Positions 56,312-64,000 of a stretch of DNA of 64,000 nucleotides are shown one piece after another (within the stretch, counting starts at the first letter, position 1; each line of letters opens with the position of its first letter). The notes under the pieces were generated by a model, which was not told the origin of the DNA, did no database searches, and saw nothing but the letters and a program-made list of their open reading frames with translations. This DNA comes from CAZGSN01 sp964371655. GTDB taxonomy: Bacteria > Desulfobacterota > Binatia > HRBIN30. The position numbers and the translations under genes were made by a program. The stretch covers positions 1 through 64,000 of the forward strand of contig CAYJOD010000011.1 in assembly GCA_964371655.1 (NCBI GenBank). Direction: 5' to 3'.

Positions 56312-56773
56312 GGGAAACCCCGCTTCACCCTCGTGACAGCAAACTCATGATAGAGGTAACAACATCGCAGTAGAAACCTGCGACTATTACGCGCGTGTAA
56401 CTACGTGCAATGACCCATGTTCGCCGTTCACTGCGCCGTCCATGATATACTAAACCGTGAATCGGCACGCCGTTCTTTCGCTTTAGGCGCCCCAAATTGA
56501 CCCTACACGAAATCACCAAACCTGTGCCGAACATTGCATTCTCACAGTGTCCGAAGGGGCAAGATTGGTCGTCGAATTGGATCAAACGTGGGCGCCGATT
56601 GATAGTCACGTTCACAAGCACCGCACCCGACCGCACCCCAGGCGCTCGCGGCATCGTCGCGTCTCCGTACACTCAGGTTCGGTGGTTGACACTCTGCCGC
56701 ATTCGAGGGTTCATGGCGGATGAATTCGTCACGAGCGAACGGTTGATGTCCTGCGCTGCCTCAAGGGGGGCGA
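56312..56773. other. spacer without recognised genes
   Basis: About 460 bases of lower GC between the PAS kinase start and the UPF0178 gene. The open frames, including 56325-56672 minus, show no family. It presumably carries both divergent promoters, and possibly the lost 5' part of the kinase gene. Confidence 0.5.
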
Positions 56774-57238
56774 ATGCTGCGAATCTTCGTTGATGCCGAT
56801 GCCTGTCCGATGAAAGACGAGATCTACCGCGTGGCGGAGCGCTACGCCTTGCAGGTCACGCTTGTAGCGAACAGTTGCATGCGGGTCCCCGACAAGGGCT
56901 GGATTGAGCTCGTGGTGGTCGGCGAAGGGCTGGACGTCGCCGATGACTGGATTGTCGATGCGGTTGAGACGGGCGACATCGTCGTCTCCGGCGATATCCT
57001 GCTAGCTGCCCGCTGCCTGCAGAAAGGTGCACACGTCATCGGCACCACAGGACAGCCATTCGTCGACGACAACATCGGTTCGCTGCTGGCGATGCGCGAT
57101 CTCCATGCCGAGCTGCGCGAGGCCGGTACGATGCGCAGTGGCCCTCCGCCACTGCAGAAGCGGGACCGGTCCCGCTTCCTGCAATCGCTCGACGCGGTGA
57201 TCCAGCGAATTCGGCGCGAGTCTGGTGGCGGGAGCTGA
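56774..57238 (+). CDS. UPF0178 (YaiI/YqxD, DUF188) protein
   Basis: 154 residues of the DUF188/YaiI family with the PIN-like acidic core IFVDADACPMKDEIYRVA, DWIVDAVETGDIVVSGDI and the family motif ARCLQKGAHVIGTTGQPFVD. A C-terminal SGPPPLQKRDRSRFLQSLD is also typical. Function is unproven; a nuclease-like fold is suggested by family knowledge. GGGGGG lies five bases before the ATG. Confidence 0.92.
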   Translation: MLRIFVDADACPMKDEIYRVAERYALQVTLVANSCMRVPDKGWIELVVVGEGLDVADDWIVDAVETGDIVVSGDILLAARCLQKGAHVIGTTGQPFVDDNIGSLLAMRDLHAELREAGTMRSGPPPLQKRDRSRFLQSLDAVIQRIRRESGGGS

Positions 57239-57465
57239 TCTGCACCGGCGCGAGCGCGTCACTGCGCGGCCGCGCCAACTTCGGTGGGTTCGCGTCGGCG
57301 AAGGCCGCAGTCCGCGCGCTGGTACAATCGGCTGCACGCGAGTTCGGTCCACAGGGCATCCACGTGGCACAGGTGATCGTTGATGGCGCCATCGACGGTG
57401 ATCGCATCAACACGTTCCTCCCGGCATTGAAGGCCCAGCGCGGTGCGGACGGGCGCAGAGCAGTT
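57237..57465 (+). pseudogene. SDR oxidoreductase fragment
   Basis: A plus frame directly after the UPF0178 stop reads CTGASASLRGRANFGGFASA, KAAVRALVQSAAREFGPQ and GIHVAQVIVDGAIDGDRI. This is the internal and late part of a short-chain dehydrogenase of the FASAK (YxxxK-variant) group. It lacks the N-terminal NAD-binding half and diverges before the expected C-terminus, so it is truncated on both sides. It adjoins a tRNA junction. Confidence 0.7.
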
Positions 57466-57533
57466 GAACAGGCGCACGCAACCGCGCCCCAGGCGCAACT
57501 GGCGGTCACCAGAAAGCCAAAAACCAGACGCAC

Positions 57534-57569
57534 GAAAGCCCCGGAACCTGTTGGATTCTCGGGGCTTTC
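57534..57569 (-). terminator. terminator of the broken tRNA-Met locus
   Basis: Perfect ten-base arms GAAAGCCCCG / CGGGGCTTTC. On the minus strand the stem lies four bases downstream of the tRNA CCA end and is followed by a GGTTTTT tract. It looks like the native terminator of the tRNA. Confidence 0.75.
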
Positions 57570-57572
57570 GAT

Positions 57573-57617
57573 TGGTTGCGGGGGGAGGATTTGAACCTCC
57601 GACCTTCGGGTTATGAG
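57573..57617 (-). pseudogene. tRNA-Met (CAU) 3' fragment, probable attachment-site junction
   Basis: On the minus strand the sequence starts at the anticodon loop CTCATAA, continues with the anticodon stem 3' strand CCCGA, variable loop, T-arm GGAGGTTCAAATCCTCC and the acceptor CCCGCAACCA. The 5' half is absent: bases before CTCATAA (TCCCG) do not pair with the 3' stem strand. Retention of the CCA end and terminator implies that the break lies exactly at the anticodon loop, a common integrase crossover region. Confidence 0.75.
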
Positions 57618-57870
57618 CGGGACAAGCGCCCTCGCAAACACGGATTCTCTAGGGATTTCAATGCCCCGAGCGGACAGCAGCGGCCCCAAGTGGACACAAA
57701 ACTGCGCCCCAGGCGCTACTGGCTATCGTAACGCGGGCAAGCGGATAGCCCATATATGCTGCGAGTTTGACGTAAGAGGCAAGTATCGGACGTTCGATCC
57801 GGGAGATTTGCATCGCTTGCACCGTCGGTTTGCCGACGATCGGCTGCTTACTCCGGGCCGTGAGCTGCTG
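57618..57870. other. spacer at the putative island boundary
   Basis: No recognised gene. A 21-base near-direct repeat (GCGCCCCAGGCGCWACTGGC) at 57703-57723 matches 57483-57503, bracketing the SDR tail and the tRNA fragment. Confidence 0.45.
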
Positions 57871-58730
57871 TCAACGACAAGCAGCTATGAAGACTAACCG
57901 GGTCCGCCGGGCAGCCTCACGTAGGAGTCGTACAGGACTTTCAACGTGATCGCCACCACCACGCCGATGAACACCGGGCGGATGAACCGCGCCCCCCGGC
58001 GCACCACCAGTCCTGCCCCGGCGCGTGCGCCGAGGAATTGTCCGATCCCCATCATCAGGCCGGCAGCGAACAGCACGTGCCCCCCCAGGAGGAAGAGCAG
58101 CAGCGAGCTCAGGTTGCTGGCGAAGTTCATCACCTTCGTGTGGGCGGTGGCTTTGGTGAGATTGAAACCCAGGCCCAGCATGTAGGCCATCGTCCAGAAA
58201 GTGCCCGTGCCGGGACCGAAAAAGCCGTCGTAGAAACCAATCGCCAGACCAAAGACCATCTCGAAGAGGCCGCGCCCCATCCGCGGATGAATGTCCGTCT
58301 CACCCAGCCGGGGCTTGAGCACCAAGTAACCCACCACCGCGAGCAGCAACACCGGGATGATGCGGCGCAGGAGGCTGGCGTCGAGTTGCTGGAGCAGTAG
58401 CGTCCCGAGGGCCGAGCCGCCAAAGGTGATGGCAAAGCCGCGTCCGCATTCGCGCAGCGGCACCAAGCCCGCGCGCGCGTAATGCCACGTCGCGCTGCCC
58501 GAGCCGAACGTGGCCTGGAGCTTGTTGGTGCCGAGGGCCAGCTTGGGATCCAGACCCAGGCTGAGCAGCACGGGCACGGTGATCAGCCCACCGCCGCCCG
58601 CGATGGAATCCACAAACCCCGCGGCAAAGGCTGCGAGCACCAAGAGAGGGAATTGCCAGAGCTGGATCACGCGGCGGAAGAGTAGCCAGTCGCTAACGCC
58701 GGCAAAAGCGTGGAGCGCACGCACGCAAGG
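57871..58730. repeat. 858-bp duplicated block carrying TSUP permease, copy 2
   Basis: Inverted counterpart of 314-1172, with nearly identical sequence over the whole coding region. Confidence 0.85.
57894..58670 (-). CDS. TSUP-family permease (TauE/SafE-like), copy 2
   Basis: 258 residues from the GTG conserved with copy 1 at 373 (the frame is open to a further GTG at 58733, but the extra 21 codons are not maintained in copy 1). The sequence is nearly identical to copy 1, differing at a few N-terminal residues and one near the C-terminus. It faces the Rrf2 regulator and the cytochrome/molybdoenzyme genes, where export of sulfite-like or organic anions may be its role. Confidence 0.85.
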   Translation of the reverse strand: MIQLWQFPLLVLAAFAAGFVDSIAGGGGLITVPVLLSLGLDPKLALGTNKLQATFGSGSATWHYARAGLVPLRECGRGFAITFGGSALGTLLLQQLDASLLRRIIPVLLLAVVGYLVLKPRLGETDIHPRMGRGLFEMVFGLAIGFYDGFFGPGTGTFWTMAYMLGLGFNLTKATAHTKVMNFASNLSSLLLFLLGGHVLFAAGLMMGIGQFLGARAGAGLVVRRGARFIRPVFIGVVVAITLKVLYDSYVRLPGGPG

Positions 58731-58808
58731 CACTGCAGGACACCCACCGTAGATTCATCCACCGTTCAACCCGTTGCGCAAACCGCTATTGCTACGACCG
58801 CTTCGCGA

Positions 58809-59192
58809 TCACCGCCGGGTCGCGGTGGCCTCGTCGAGGCGCCGGTGCAGCGCGCAGAGCTCGGTCCCGTGCGCCTTGATGTTCAGCGGGCAGGTGCGAA
58901 TCTGTGGCAGCGGGTCCACCGCCTCCACAATTTCGAAAATGGTCATCTCCTCCGGACGCTTTGCCAGACTGAAGCCGCCCCCCAATCCACGTTGGGAGAT
59001 GACCAGTCCGGCGCGGTTCAGGCCCTGCAGAACTTTGGAAAGGCAACCGGCGCGCACCTTGGTCGCGGCGGCAATCCTCTCATTGGTGTTCGCCTGACCG
59101 TTATTTCCCGCGATGAAGACGATGGCTCGCAAAGCGTACTCGGCTGTTTGAGAAATCTTCCGGGCCCTATCCTTCCCGGACCCTCTTGCCAT
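58809..59192 (-). CDS. Rrf2-family transcriptional regulator
   Basis: 127 residues: a winged helix-turn-helix (KISQTAEYALRAIVFIA, then VRAGCLSKVLQGLNRAGLV and GGGFSLAKRPEEMTIFEIV). Only two Cys remain in the cluster region (IRTCPLNIKAHGTELCALH), against three in IscR/NsrR types, so it may bind a cluster with another ligand or none. It is divergent from the cytochrome/molybdoenzyme genes and is their likely regulator. Confidence 0.85.
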   Translation of the reverse strand: MARGSGKDRARKISQTAEYALRAIVFIAGNNGQANTNERIAAATKVRAGCLSKVLQGLNRAGLVISQRGLGGGFSLAKRPEEMTIFEIVEAVDPLPQIRTCPLNIKAHGTELCALHRRLDEATATRR

Positions 59193-59349
59193 CGTCGGTT
59201 TTTCGCCGATCGTCTTGCCTTCTCTTGTCCGAAAGTGGATAAGGAGATCTAGACATCCAATTTAATGGATCACGGGGCCGAGAGGAATGTGCAAGCCGCA
59301 CGAATAATACCGGGTTAACGATGAACGGCCGACAAAGGAGGATATCTTG

Positions 59350-60933
59350 ATGAGCTGCTCACCGCACGACCGGCCATCCCACGCATCGCTGTTCCTCCGC
59401 GCCAGCCTGTCGCTCGTCGCGGTTCTCTGTGTGGGCCCGGCCCTCGCGGCAGAGACGCAGTCTCTGCGACCTTCCCAGGTCATGCCGGCCTCTCCTGGGC
59501 TCATCCAACTCGGGAAGACGGTCTATCAGAAGCAGTGTCTGCCTTGCCACGGACCGGGCGGGCGCGGCGATGGGCCGGCCGCGTACCTGCTCAATCCGAA
59601 ACCGCGCAACTTCGTCGCGGCGCAGTACCGTCTGGTGTCTACGTGGGAGCGGGTGCCGACCGACGAGGATCTATTCTACACGATATCGCGGGGTATGCCG
59701 GGCTCGGCCATGCCGTCTTGGGCGCATTTGCCCGAAAAGACTCGCTGGGGGTTGGTACACTACGTCAAGTCGCTGGCGGAAAAGCCGCTGGTGGTGGCGC
59801 CGACAACCGACCCGAAGGCTGAGGGCGAACACGGCACGGGCGTGATCCACGTACCGCCGGAGCCGCCCTACGCCGCCGAAGCCCAGCAGCAGGCGGCATC
59901 ATTCTTCACGGACGCTTGCGCGTCGTGTCATGGGTCGTCGGGGCGCGGCGACGGAGCTCAGGAGCAGGTAAACGCCGAAGGATTTGCCACGCGTCCGCGG
60001 AATCTCACGCTCGGGATCTACAAGGGCAGTTTCGAGCCGGAGGCGATCTACCGGCGCATCATCGCCGGGATGCCCGGCACGCCGATGCCGATGAATGACT
60101 GGGCCTACGGCGACGATGGCTGGCAACTTGTGCACTATGTGCTGTCTCTGTCGGACGCCGAAAAGCGCGAGCAGGCTGCGGTAACATCCGCCAATCTGGT
60201 CGCGCGGAAAGTGAGCACGCTGCCGGTGGCTGTGGAAGACGCGGCATGGGGAGACGTGGCGGCCACGCGCATCCGATTGCTGCCGCTGTGGTGGCGCGAC
60301 GAGCGGGTCGACGACGTGATGGTTCAGACCGTACACGACGGCAAGCGCCTCGCCGTCCGGCTGAGCTGGCAGGACGCAGCGCGCAACGACGTCGTGACGC
60401 GGCCGCAGGACTTTACCGATGGTGCCGCTGTGCAGTTCTCGGCCGCCGCGGATCCACCGCTGTTTGCCATGGGCAGCGCTGACAGTCCGGTGAACATCTG
60501 GCACTGGAAGGCGGTCTGGGAACATGACCGGGCCGCCGGTGTGGCGAAGCTGGAAGACGCCTACCCAGCCATGCCGGGGGACTTGCATCCCGGGAAGCCG
60601 AACGACGACGTGTACATGACTGCGACTAGTGTCGGTAACCCGGTGGCGCCGGTGCAGCGGACCTCTTCTGTGGAAGATACCAATGCCGGCGGCTTCGGAA
60701 CGCTGACCGATCAAGGAAAGGCCGGACAGAACGTTGACGGCAAGGCTGTCTGGGCGGATGGACGCTGGGATGTGATGTTCGTTCGCGATCTGCGCAGCGG
60801 TCAGGCCGGTGACATTCCACTCACGCCGGGTCGTCACATCTCGATTGCCTTCGCGGTGTGGGACGGAGCGGCGGGCGATCGCAATGGGCAGAAATCGGTG
60901 AGCATCTGGCAGCGACTTGCGATCGAGCCCTGA
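59350..60933 (+). CDS. diheme cytochrome c fused to ethylbenzene-dehydrogenase gamma-like domain
   Basis: 527 residues, exported (signal ends near GPALAAETQ). Two cytochrome c domains carry CLPCHGPGGRGDGPA and CASCHGSSGRGDG, each with a later MPGSAMPSW or MPGTPMPMND segment. From about residue 290 follows an EB_dh-type domain (PLWWRDERVDDVMVQTVHDG, AVQFSAA, SPVNIWHWKAVWEHD, ISIAFAVWDGAAGDRNGQK) that in type II enzymes binds heme b with Met and Lys. So one chain holds a gamma-like subunit and its c-type acceptor. AGGAGG precedes ATG 59350. The molybdoenzyme follows after 45 bases. Confidence 0.88.
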   Translation: MSCSPHDRPSHASLFLRASLSLVAVLCVGPALAAETQSLRPSQVMPASPGLIQLGKTVYQKQCLPCHGPGGRGDGPAAYLLNPKPRNFVAAQYRLVSTWERVPTDEDLFYTISRGMPGSAMPSWAHLPEKTRWGLVHYVKSLAEKPLVVAPTTDPKAEGEHGTGVIHVPPEPPYAAEAQQQAASFFTDACASCHGSSGRGDGAQEQVNAEGFATRPRNLTLGIYKGSFEPEAIYRRIIAGMPGTPMPMNDWAYGDDGWQLVHYVLSLSDAEKREQAAVTSANLVARKVSTLPVAVEDAAWGDVAATRIRLLPLWWRDERVDDVMVQTVHDGKRLAVRLSWQDAARNDVVTRPQDFTDGAAVQFSAAADPPLFAMGSADSPVNIWHWKAVWEHDRAAGVAKLEDAYPAMPGDLHPGKPNDDVYMTATSVGNPVAPVQRTSSVEDTNAGGFGTLTDQGKAGQNVDGKAVWADGRWDVMFVRDLRSGQAGDIPLTPGRHISIAFAVWDGAAGDRNGQKSVSIWQRLAIEP

Positions 60934-60978
60934 GCTCATCGGAAATCCGTTCCCGACGCTGAACGAGGAGGAGTTTCA

Positions 60979-63900
60979 ATGGCACGTGCAAAGAAGCAGC
61001 CGTCAGACAGTGGGCTGAGTCGCCGGCAATTTCTCGGAACCCTCGGAGCCGGGGCCGCGATGTTCCTGGCTCCCACCCGGGTGCTCGGAAATCTGTCCGT
61101 CGTGAGCGCGGTGACGAACCCGCTGGAACACTATCCCAGCCGCGGCTGGGAGAAAGTCTACCTCGACCAGTACCGTTTCGATGACACGTTCACGTGGATC
61201 TGCGCACCCAATGATACGCACATGTGCCGCTTGCGCGCCTTCGTGCGCAACGGCGTGATGATCCGCTCCGAGCAGAACTACGACCACGATCGCTGCGGCG
61301 ATCTCTATGGCAATCGGGCGACCCAGGCGTGGAATCCGCGCGCGTGTCCGAAAGGATTCACCTTCCAGCGGCGCGTCTACGGCGAGTACCGTCTGAAGGG
61401 TCCGGTGCTGCGCAAGGGCTGGAAGGATTGGGCGGACGCTGGCTTTCCGTCGCTCTCGGATCGGCCTGAGCTGCGCTCCCAGTACCGCTTCGACGACCGC
61501 GGCAACGACACCTTCGTACGGGTGAGCTGGGACGAGGTCAGTGACTACGTGGCGCGCGGGATGCTGGCGGTAGCCAAGACCTACAGTGGCGACGAAGGCC
61601 GGGGTCGGTTGGAAAAAGACGGCTACGAGCCGGAGATGCTGACGCACTGGGAAGGCGCTGGAACTCGTACGATGAAGATCGGGTCCAACCTGCCGATCCA
61701 CGGAATGGTCGGCAAGTTCGGCCTGTTCCGTTTTGCCAACATGACCGGTCTCATCGACCACCATGTGCGCGGCAAAGGTCCCGAGGAGGCGGTGGGTTGC
61801 CGCGAGTGGACCGAGTACACCTGGCGCGGCGACCAGGCACCCGGCCAGCCCTTCGTGCACGGCCTGCAAACGTCCGACATGGACATGAACGACCTGCGCT
61901 TCTCGAAGTTGACCATCCAGATCGGCAAGAATCTCATCGAGAACAAGATGGCCGACAGCCACTGGCTCAATGAGATCATCGAGCGAGGTGGCAAGATCGT
62001 CGTGATCACGCCCGACTACAGCGCCCCGTCGGCCAAGGCGAACTACTGGATCGGGGTGCGCCCGGGGCTGTCGGACACTGCGGTGCTGCTGGGTGTCACC
62101 AAACTCCTGATGGATAACGACTGGGTGGATCAGACCTACGTCCGGCAGTTCACGGACTTCCCGCTGCTAGTGCGCACGGACACACTGCGCCGCCTTCGCC
62201 CCGAGGAGGTGATGGCAGGCTACCGGCCCAAGGACATTCGCAACGGGCCCTCGTTCAAGATCCAAGCAATGACCGACGACCAGCGCGAGAAGATCGGTGA
62301 CTTCACCATCTGGGATCAGTCCAGAGGCGAGGTGGTGGCGATCAGCCGCGACGACGTGGGCGAGCACGCCAATGCAAACGCTGCGTTGACCGGCACGTTC
62401 CAGGTGAAGACGGTCGCCGGTGAGACTATCGAGGTCATGCCAGTGTACGAAATGTACCGGCGCCATCTCCAGGACTACGACCTGAAGACGGTCGAAGAGA
62501 TCAGCGGGGCAAAACCGGAACTGGTGGAACGCCTGGCGCGCGACATCTGGGAGACGACCAAAGCCGGCCAGCCGGTATCGATCCACCACGGGGAAGGGAC
62601 CAACCATTACTTTCACGCCACCCTGCACAACCGCGCCTGTCATCTGCCGCTGATGCTGACCGGCAACATCGGCAAGCACGGCGCGGGGGTGTTTACCTGG
62701 GCCGGAAATTACAAAGGCGCGCTGCTGCAGGGCTCGCCATGGTCCGGACCCGGCGCGGCGACCTACGCGCACGAGAATCCGTTTGCCCCGGTGCTGGACG
62801 AAACCACGCGCATCAATCACCACGAGCATCTGCGAAACTACACCTATGGCGAAGATGTGGCCTTCTGGGGCCATGGCGAGCGGCCTCTGATCGTGAACAC
62901 GCCAGCCGCCGGTCGCAAGGTATTCACCGGCAAGAGCCACATGCCCACGCCCACCAAGATGATGTGGTACAGCAACGCCAACCTGATCAACCAGTCGAAG
63001 TGGGTCTACAACCTGATCGTCAACGTGTTTCCGAAGATCGACATGATCGTCGATCAGCAGGTGGAGTGGACCGGTTCGGCGGAATACGCGGACGTCGTGC
63101 TGCCGGCGAATTCCTGGGTGGAGTTCCAGGATCTGGAAATGGGCGCTTCCTGCTCCAACCCCTTCCTGCAGGTCTGGGGTGGCAACGGTATAAAGCCGGT
63201 GCACGACTCCCGCGACGACGCCGCGATCTTTGCCGGAGTCGGGCAGGCGCTCACCAAAGTGACCGGCGACCAGCGCTTCGCCGACTATTGGAAGTTCATC
63301 ACCGAAAAGAAGTCCCGCGTGTACATTCAGCGTGTGCTCGACAACTGCACGACCACCCGCGGTGACCAAGGTGCCTACCAGCTCGACAAGATTCTGAAGG
63401 GGGAATACGGCGGCGAGCCCGGCACCGCGCTGATGCTGTTCCGCACCTACCCGCGCGTGGCATTCTACGAGCAGATCAAAGACAGCGTGCCGTTCTACAC
63501 CGATAACGGCCGCCTGTGCTCCTACTGCGATCTGCCCGAGGCCATCGAATACGGCGAGAATCTGATCGTGCACCGCGAGGGCACCGAGGCGACGCCCTAT
63601 CTTCCCAATGTCATCGTCTCTTCGAGCCCGTACGTGCGGCCCAAGGACTATGGAATCAAGCCGCAGGAGATGGACCCGGACATGCGTACGGTGCGCAACC
63701 TCAAGATGCCGTGGGCCGAAGTGAAGAAGACGGTGAATCCGCTCTGGCAGCAGGGCTTCCGTTTCTTTTGCTCCACCCCCAAGAGCCGGCACAGCACGCA
63801 TTCATCCTGGTCGACGGTCGACTGGCACTGGATCTGGAGTACCAATTTCGGTGATCCCTACCGGCAGGACAAGCGCGCCCCGGGTGTGGGCGACCGCCAA

Positions 63901-64000
63901 ATCCAAATGAATCCCCAGGCCGGCAAGGACCTGGGGTTGAACAACGGCGATTACGTTTACGTAGACGCCAACCCGGCGGACCGCCCGTTCACGGGCGCAC
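60979..64000 (+). CDS. type II DMSO-reductase-family molybdopterin oxidoreductase, catalytic subunit (partial)
   Basis: Over 1000 residues, open to the end of the window. A Tat signal (SRRQFLGTLGAGAAMFL) directs export. The FS0 region aligns with NarG without gaps, reading C75-APN-D79-THM-C83, with C123 in RACPKGF: the second ligand position is Asp instead of Cys. Asp285 (WRGDQAPG) falls at the position of the Mo-ligating Asp of NarG. Later motifs include VRPGLSDTA, MLTGNIGKHGAG and MPTPTKMMWYSNANLINQ. Relatives are ethylbenzene dehydrogenase, alkane and steroid C25 hydroxylases, selenate, chlorate and perchlorate reductases. Substrate is undecided. GAGGAGG lies seven bases before the ATG; the beta subunit is expected beyond the window. 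Confidence 0.9.
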   Translation, partial: MARAKKQPSDSGLSRRQFLGTLGAGAAMFLAPTRVLGNLSVVSAVTNPLEHYPSRGWEKVYLDQYRFDDTFTWICAPNDTHMCRLRAFVRNGVMIRSEQNYDHDRCGDLYGNRATQAWNPRACPKGFTFQRRVYGEYRLKGPVLRKGWKDWADAGFPSLSDRPELRSQYRFDDRGNDTFVRVSWDEVSDYVARGMLAVAKTYSGDEGRGRLEKDGYEPEMLTHWEGAGTRTMKIGSNLPIHGMVGKFGLFRFANMTGLIDHHVRGKGPEEAVGCREWTEYTWRGDQAPGQPFVHGLQTSDMDMNDLRFSKLTIQIGKNLIENKMADSHWLNEIIERGGKIVVITPDYSAPSAKANYWIGVRPGLSDTAVLLGVTKLLMDNDWVDQTYVRQFTDFPLLVRTDTLRRLRPEEVMAGYRPKDIRNGPSFKIQAMTDDQREKIGDFTIWDQSRGEVVAISRDDVGEHANANAALTGTFQVKTVAGETIEVMPVYEMYRRHLQDYDLKTVEEISGAKPELVERLARDIWETTKAGQPVSIHHGEGTNHYFHATLHNRACHLPLMLTGNIGKHGAGVFTWAGNYKGALLQGSPWSGPGAATYAHENPFAPVLDETTRINHHEHLRNYTYGEDVAFWGHGERPLIVNTPAAGRKVFTGKSHMPTPTKMMWYSNANLINQSKWVYNLIVNVFPKIDMIVDQQVEWTGSAEYADVVLPANSWVEFQDLEMGASCSNPFLQVWGGNGIKPVHDSRDDAAIFAGVGQALTKVTGDQRFADYWKFITEKKSRVYIQRVLDNCTTTRGDQGAYQLDKILKGEYGGEPGTALMLFRTYPRVAFYEQIKDSVPFYTDNGRLCSYCDLPEAIEYGENLIVHREGTEATPYLPNVIVSSSPYVRPKDYGIKPQEMDPDMRTVRNLKMPWAEVKKTVNPLWQQGFRFFCSTPKSRHSTHSSWSTVDWHWIWSTNFGDPYRQDKRAPGVGDRQIQMNPQAGKDLGLNNGDYVYVDANPADRPFTGA

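Noticed and set aside
56325..56672. 115-codon minus-strand frame upstream of the PAS kinase
   Set aside because: No family resemblance, no ribosome site and inconsistent codon use; kept as spacer.
62167..63801. 544-codon antisense frame inside the molybdoenzyme gene
   Set aside because: Shadow of the plus-strand oxidoreductase, whose motifs are unmistakable; GC-rich genes commonly leave the opposite strand open.

Overview
The window looks like chromosomal DNA of a GC-rich, Gram-negative environmental bacterium. The evidence is an F-type ATP synthase, TonB-dependent receptor, outer-membrane barrels, lipoproteins with lipoboxes and many CxxCH cytochromes. PT-rich linkers followed by dockerin-like GDCDGSG/NIALG modules, DUF4215 Cys-rich repeats and DUF4499 suggest a deltaproteobacterial or Candidatus Binatota-like organism. 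That placement is an inference from gene content, not a computed phylogeny.

Layout. 1-7.3 kb is an accessory zone: a duplicated TSUP permease, a GxGYxYP lipoprotein, a DUF924 protein, broken genes (Cys-rich remnant, integrase tail, tRNA-Gly 3' fragment) and aqpZ. 7.3-10.8 kb is a minus-strand redox cluster: geranylgeranyl-reductase-like flavoprotein, cyclic-nucleotide-binding protein, GltD-like Fe-S flavoprotein. 11-20.2 kb holds secreted proteins (beta-helix lipoprotein, heme/TolB/TPR protein, cytochrome-dockerin protein, cohesin-propeller-dockerin protein) and an orphan ParA. 20.4-20.8 kb is a decayed toxin-antitoxin pair. 21.2-27.2 kb is an electron-transfer locus: a CxxCH lipoprotein and CxxCH barrel on plus, facing a minus-strand operon of diheme cytochrome c, two CuA-type cupredoxins flanking a NapH/NosR-like polyferredoxin, and a plastocyanin-like protein. 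27.7-35.8 kb carries a CDF transporter, polyprenol/phytol-kinase-like protein, CorA, adenylate cyclase, a subtilase and a small I9-like protein.

35.9-47.6 kb is the core: dnaA, dnaN, gyrB, gyrA (minus; no recF), hemL, and the F0 genes atpZ-atpI-atpB-atpE (plus; no F1 genes follow). 47.8-57.2 kb carries a TonB receptor, a kinase fusion, a hybrid kinase, a response regulator, a PAS kinase with an almost exact PAS duplication, and a UPF0178 protein. At 57.2-57.6 kb an SDR remnant meets a tRNA-Met 3' fragment that keeps its terminator, a likely attachment-site junction. To its right lie the second TSUP copy, an Rrf2 regulator, a cytochrome c/ethylbenzene-dehydrogenase-gamma fusion and a type II molybdopterin oxidoreductase that runs off the window.

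Across the window, intergenic spacers carry unusual hairpins whose arms are made of iterated short words, plus MITE-like elements. No CRISPR array, rRNA or intact tRNA was seen. The best candidates for undescribed biology are the CuA/polyferredoxin locus, the terminal Mo-enzyme locus with an altered FS0 cluster motif, the cyclic-nucleotide/flavoprotein cluster and the word-iterated hairpins.
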